DNA from: Cavenderia fasciculata | Lineage: Eukaryota; Evosea; Eumycetozoa; Acytosteliales; Cavenderiaceae | Assembly (NCBI RefSeq): GCF_000203815.1 | Contig: NW_004457624.1 | Span: 1,116,001 to 1,180,000 of the forward strand | Direction: 5' to 3' | Length of the DNA stretch: 64,000 nt | Part shown: positions 60,679 through 64,000 of the stretch, piece by piece | Position numbering within the stretch: position 1 is the first letter of the stretch | Layout: every line of letters begins with the position of its first letter | Notes under the pieces: generated by a model | Database searches by the model: none | Seen by the model: the letters and a program-made list of their open reading frames with translations, nothing else | What the model was told of the DNA's origin: nothing | Made by a program: the position numbers and the translations under genes

Positions 60679-62666
60679 TACGAATCTTCGTCTTGGTTGT
60701 CGGCTTCAGTATTAACTTCTTTGTTACTATTATTATTAATATTGGTGTTGGTGGTGGTGGTGGTTGGTAGTGGTGGTGGTGGTGTGGATAGTGGGGCAGT
60801 GGAAGTTAGAGTGTTGGATAAGTTTCCACTAGTACTAGTATTATTATGACTCGATCTCTTTTTTCTTGTACTTGTCGTAGTATTTGAAACGACAACAGGA
60901 GTAGTAGGAGAGGAGTGGTCGACGGTGTTGTTGTTGTTGTTGTTGTTGTTGTTGCTATTACCAGAGGATGATGATGATGACATCAACATTGTAAGTGATT
61001 CAATTGTTTTGGCTAGTTTACCAAGGTCTTGTTGAATTGCTAAAAGAATATTCTGGAAATTATTATTATTATTATTAATGTTATTATTGATATTATTGGA
61101 TTGAGTAACAATAACTGAATTTTTGTCATTATTATTATTAATATTCTGTTGATCGGATGTAATTTTTGGTAAAATTACTTGATTTGGAGCAGGTCTTTTA
61201 CTTGATATTGTTTTCCAAGATTGTCTTACTTCAGGATGATCAAATGCATTTGCACGATAGAAACGATCGATAAAGGAGAGGGTTGTTTCGTCGGATGGGT
61301 AGCCACATCCGATGGGTTCGCCAACTTGAGATTGCAAGTTTTCAATGTATTTATCACGTGTCACCTTGGCCACAATCGATGCGGCTGCAGTTGAGGTGTA
61401 CGTCATATCTGCTTTAATCTCGCATACAATATTGGCAAACCCTGCGTATCTCTGACGCAATGGATATGAGAACTTTTGCGAGTTGGATTCGATAGAGTCA
61501 ATCTCGACAGTGATACGGTGGTGTGGTTTGCTGTCATCTGCGTGGTCGCCATCAGTATCGTCAGACATCATGACCTGTGCCAAATGCTCACTACTTGCAT
61601 TCTCGTAATAGTATTGCTTCAAGCCGTCAATCAACTCCATAAATATACCCATTTCAATTTGATTGAGTGTCTGTACTTTTCGACGTTGGTCAATGTCGCT
61701 AGCACTAAATATCTTTGTCTTGTAATAAATAGCCTTTTCCGTAATGATAGAGTAAAGGTTTTCACGTTGTGCACTTGTTAGAGCCTTGGAGTCTTTGACA
61801 CCGGTCGCTCGCAATAGTTGGCTGGTCGGCTGGTCAATGACGACAATGGCCACTACCAACGGACCCAATACCGAACCTTTACCCGACTCATCAATACCAG
61901 CATAAATATTGATATTATAGTTGTTGAATTTGTTGGCAGGTGTCAATCTTGGTCTCAACACCTCTTGTTGTTGTTGTATTTGTTGTTGTGAAGGTTGTTG
62001 TTGAAAGTAATATGGTTTTGGCATTGTCGATGGGAACCCCAAAGGTATCTTGAGCGGAGCACCAGCTCTCATCACAACCTTTGGTCCAATACTACTCTCT
62101 GTAATGACATCGTACGGCTTGGTGAATCGGTCCACATTAATCGATGTTTCAGGTGGATGTGAATAGATCGATTCTGCAGTTGAAGGGAATCCAATCTCTT
62201 CTGGTAAAGGTTCATGTTTTGTCAATAATACTGCAGTTGTTGACGATGATGATGATGATGATGAGTCAGTTGAAACTAGATCTACTTTATCTTGTTCAAC
62301 ATCTATCTTTTTCTTTCTAGGTGCTCTCTTTTTACGAGGAGTTGGTTCTATAATGGTACCATCCTCTGATAAAGTTGGTGTCTTTTTAGATGATCTTTTC
62401 TTTTTCTTTGTTGTTGATGATTCATCGGCTGTAGTTATTGAATCAGAAGTAGATGTAATAGTTGATGATAGATCATTACTACTACAAAAGTATCTATATG
62501 TTGATGTTGATTTGTTGGTATGATGATATGTACAAGTTGTTGATAATGATGATAGTGATGATAGTTTGCTACTATAACTATGAATGTTTTTGGTGATAGT
62601 TGAAGCAGCAGCAACTGACAAAGATGGTATCTTTGTTGCTGATTTTAGTAATCCAACAAACATCAT
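60666..62666 (-). CDS. RNase HII-like protein, archaeal type, likely mitochondrial
   Basis: This is a single open frame of 666 residues from ATG 62666. The catalytic domain (about 255-500) has YAGIDESGKGSVLGPLVVA (first two acids), VKDSKALTSAQRE, VEIDSIES (third acid), and KADMTYTSTAAASIVAKVTRD (fourth). It ends GCGYPSDETT and RQSWKT, a close match to archaeal RNase HII. It removes RNA from RNA-DNA hybrids and single ribonucleotides from DNA. The N-terminal 60 residues (MMFVGLLKSATKIPSLSVAAA, Ser/Thr/Lys-rich, few acids) look like a mitochondrial presequence. Long Ser/Thr/Asn runs flank the domain. DESGKG is not the DEAGRG of standard eukaryotic RNase H2A, so this is probably a separate organellar enzyme. 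Confidence 0.88.
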   Translation of the reverse strand: MMFVGLLKSATKIPSLSVAAASTITKNIHSYSSKLSSLSSLSTTCTYHHTNKSTSTYRYFCSSNDLSSTITSTSDSITTADESSTTKKKKRSSKKTPTLSEDGTIIEPTPRKKRAPRKKKIDVEQDKVDLVSTDSSSSSSSSTTAVLLTKHEPLPEEIGFPSTAESIYSHPPETSINVDRFTKPYDVITESSIGPKVVMRAGAPLKIPLGFPSTMPKPYYFQQQPSQQQIQQQQEVLRPRLTPANKFNNYNINIYAGIDESGKGSVLGPLVVAIVVIDQPTSQLLRATGVKDSKALTSAQRENLYSIITEKAIYYKTKIFSASDIDQRRKVQTLNQIEMGIFMELIDGLKQYYYENASSEHLAQVMMSDDTDGDHADDSKPHHRITVEIDSIESNSQKFSYPLRQRYAGFANIVCEIKADMTYTSTAAASIVAKVTRDKYIENLQSQVGEPIGCGYPSDETTLSFIDRFYRANAFDHPEVRQSWKTISSKRPAPNQVILPKITSDQQNINNNNDKNSVIVTQSNNINNNINNNNNNFQNILLAIQQDLGKLAKTIESLTMLMSSSSSSGNSNNNNNNNNNTVDHSSPTTPVVVSNTTTSTRKKRSSHNNTSTSGNLSNTLTSTAPLSTPPPPLPTTTTTNTNINNNSNKEVNTEADNQDEDSYRYF

Positions 62667-63162
62667 TGATCGACTATGATGTTTGTTTAATAAATAAATA
62701 CACTAAGAGTATTAACTCTTTTTCAAAAAAAAAAAAGAAAACTACAGAAATGAACATCAAGTCAGTTTTCAAACAAAGATTTAGAGGGGTTTAGTTTTAA
62801 TAATACAAATTCTATATTTATTTTTAAATATTATTATGATATGCGCAACAAAATAGTAATATATATATATATATATAATTATATATATAATTATTATTAT
62901 TATTATTGTTGGAAATATTATTATTATTAAGTATTATTGAAATGATTTGTTTTGTTTTGTTTTGGTGCAAAGGTGATCAATTAGTTTTCCTTTTTGAGAA
63001 TCGGTCATTATTTTGGGTATTTCCAATTAATCTATCTATCTATCTATGGTTGTTGTTGTTGTTGTCTATTCGGTATTGTTTGTTTGTTTTTAAAAAAAAA
63101 TGGTTCGATCTTTTGAATATTATTATTATTGATTGTTTGTTGATTTGTTGATTTGTTGTTTT
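62667..63162. other. Intergenic region, AT-rich
   Basis: It holds the promoter of the RNase HII gene and the 3' end of the lipase gene. (TA)n at 62860-62877 and TTG repeats near 63048-63064. I see no gene. Confidence 0.55.
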
Positions 63163-64000
63163 TTAATCATCATCAGATTCAACAATAGTTTTGTTACTTG
63201 CACGTAACAAAGTGACAATCTTTGAGAATACAGCTTTGCCAGCGGTCTTGCCCCACATAAAGTCTAGATGTTCGTATGATTCTTCTTCGTGGATGAGGAC
63301 GACCTTGTCTTTGGGAAGGTGAGCGAGAAGGGCTTTAGTGTTGGGTAGAGTGTCTTGACCACCATAGAATAGAGCACACTTGGTGAGAATCTGAGCTGGA
63401 TGATAACCTGGAATGACACGACCATGATAACGATGCTTTTTGTTTGAGTTTTCGTTGGGAGTGATGCCGAGGAGCTCGTCATCAAACATTTGGAAACGAT
63501 TGGTTTGGATGATTTGGAACCAGTGTACAACAGACTTGACAGAAGTATAGGAAAAGATGTGACTGTACAACATCTTCTTCTCCTCTTCGTCGAGGTTGTG
63601 TGTCTTCCAGCCAAATAGGAATCGGACCGAGCTGTCAATCAATTGCACGAAAAACTCTTTTGGCAGTACTTGTCTCCACCAAACGGTCGATGGTAGCATA
63701 GCCTTCTTGCCAAACAGTAAAAAGATAAAGTCTGGACGACTACGTGCCAACGAGTCGATCATGGGGTTGCTGAACCCCTTGACAGTGCTGACTGGAGCCA
63801 ACGCAACAAACAAATTGATCTTGGCAGCCAATGCTGTGTTGGTGCTAAGTGCAGCCCATCCTTGAGCTGTTCCTTGTGAAAATCCAATATATGAAATGGT
63901 TGGTAATCTAGTTCTATCTGTAATAAACTAAAGGGAGAGGGTATATTAGTATACCTTTATAATTATTTGTGTTTTATATTTATATTACATACATCAACAA
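63163..64000 (-). CDS. Acid-lipase-like alpha/beta hydrolase (partial, 5' end outside window)
   Basis: The last exon (63927-63163) is preceded by a GTATGT intron (63992-63928), and a few bases of the upstream exon reach the window edge. The exon starts FITDRTRLPTISYIGFSQGTAQGWAAL, the nucleophile elbow GFSQG with the catalytic Ser. It goes on through NLFVALAPVS, a region like the lid domain, LFYGGQDTLPN with the catalytic Asp, and YEHLDFMWG with the catalytic His. This matches the lysosomal/gastric lipase family, which cleaves triacylglycerols or sterol esters. The N-terminal half, with any signal peptide, lies beyond the window. The C-terminus ends in an acidic ESDDD tail. Confidence 0.88.

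Noticed and set aside
1-64000. tRNA genes
   Set aside because: No GTTCRANNC B box with a matching A box was found on either strand by eye.
1-64000. Retroelement or DNA-transposon copies
   Set aside because: No reverse transcriptase, integrase or transposase signature and no terminal repeats with target duplications were seen; the only doubtful fragment is at 54100-54608.

Overview
The window looks like nuclear DNA of a dictyostelid social amoeba. It is very AT-rich outside exons and has short introns of the GTATGT/GTAAGT...TAG type. Its proteins carry long Asn, Gln, Thr and Ser runs, and the recognisable housekeeping genes are eukaryotic. I cannot name the species from sequence alone. Exon coordinates below come from my own reading of splice sites and reading-frame phase; no transcript evidence was available.

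Positions 1-42,300 are dominated by an expanded, modular gene family. There are nine HSP70-like genes of the divergent HSPA12 type, all on the minus strand, plus one HSP70 remnant. Three (17-2614, 27921-30532, 39697-42287) carry a C-terminal von Willebrand A (vWA) domain like that of the vWKA alpha-kinases. Three others (10032-12533, 15939-18325, 21619-24092) appear to be fused behind an N-terminal Ser/Thr kinase, joined through in-phase introns. One (19867-21337) is a bare nucleotide-binding domain, and two (35284-37048, 37378-39294) have lost the vWA. Interleaved, mostly on the plus strand, are relatives of the same kinase: a tandem pseudokinase-kinase gene (7802-9876), a decayed copy of it (about 5520-7215), and two kinases ending in a Cys/His-rich domain I do not recognise (12998-14199, 14446-15730). 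Broken genes, an inverted exon and dispersed gene fragments show that the array is actively rearranging. Other genes here are a secreted protein, an AT-hook/UIM protein, two coiled-coil membrane proteins and an F-box pseudogene.

Positions 42,600-64,000 are more ordinary, with many genes for RNA metabolism: trimethylguanosine synthase (TGS1) divergent from RNase P/MRP subunit POP4, a NYN-type putative RNase, RNA polymerase III subunit RPC4, and an archaeal-like RNase HII with a probable mitochondrial presequence. They share the region with a DOMON/cytochrome b561 protein, a bZIP factor and the end of an acid-lipase-like hydrolase. Long non-coding gaps lie at 44.8-47.1 kb, which includes a GC-richer block that may be a structured RNA, and at 56.6-60.7 kb.

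The most interesting candidate system is the kinase/HSP70/vWA array. One module set (kinase, HSP70 ATPase, vWA, Cys-rich tip) occurs alone and in several combinations. The ATP-binding motifs are best kept in the vWA-bearing HSP70s and mostly degraded in the kinase-fused ones. A sensing or recognition role is inference only. Several single-base frame breaks sit in poly-A runs and may be assembly errors rather than real mutations.
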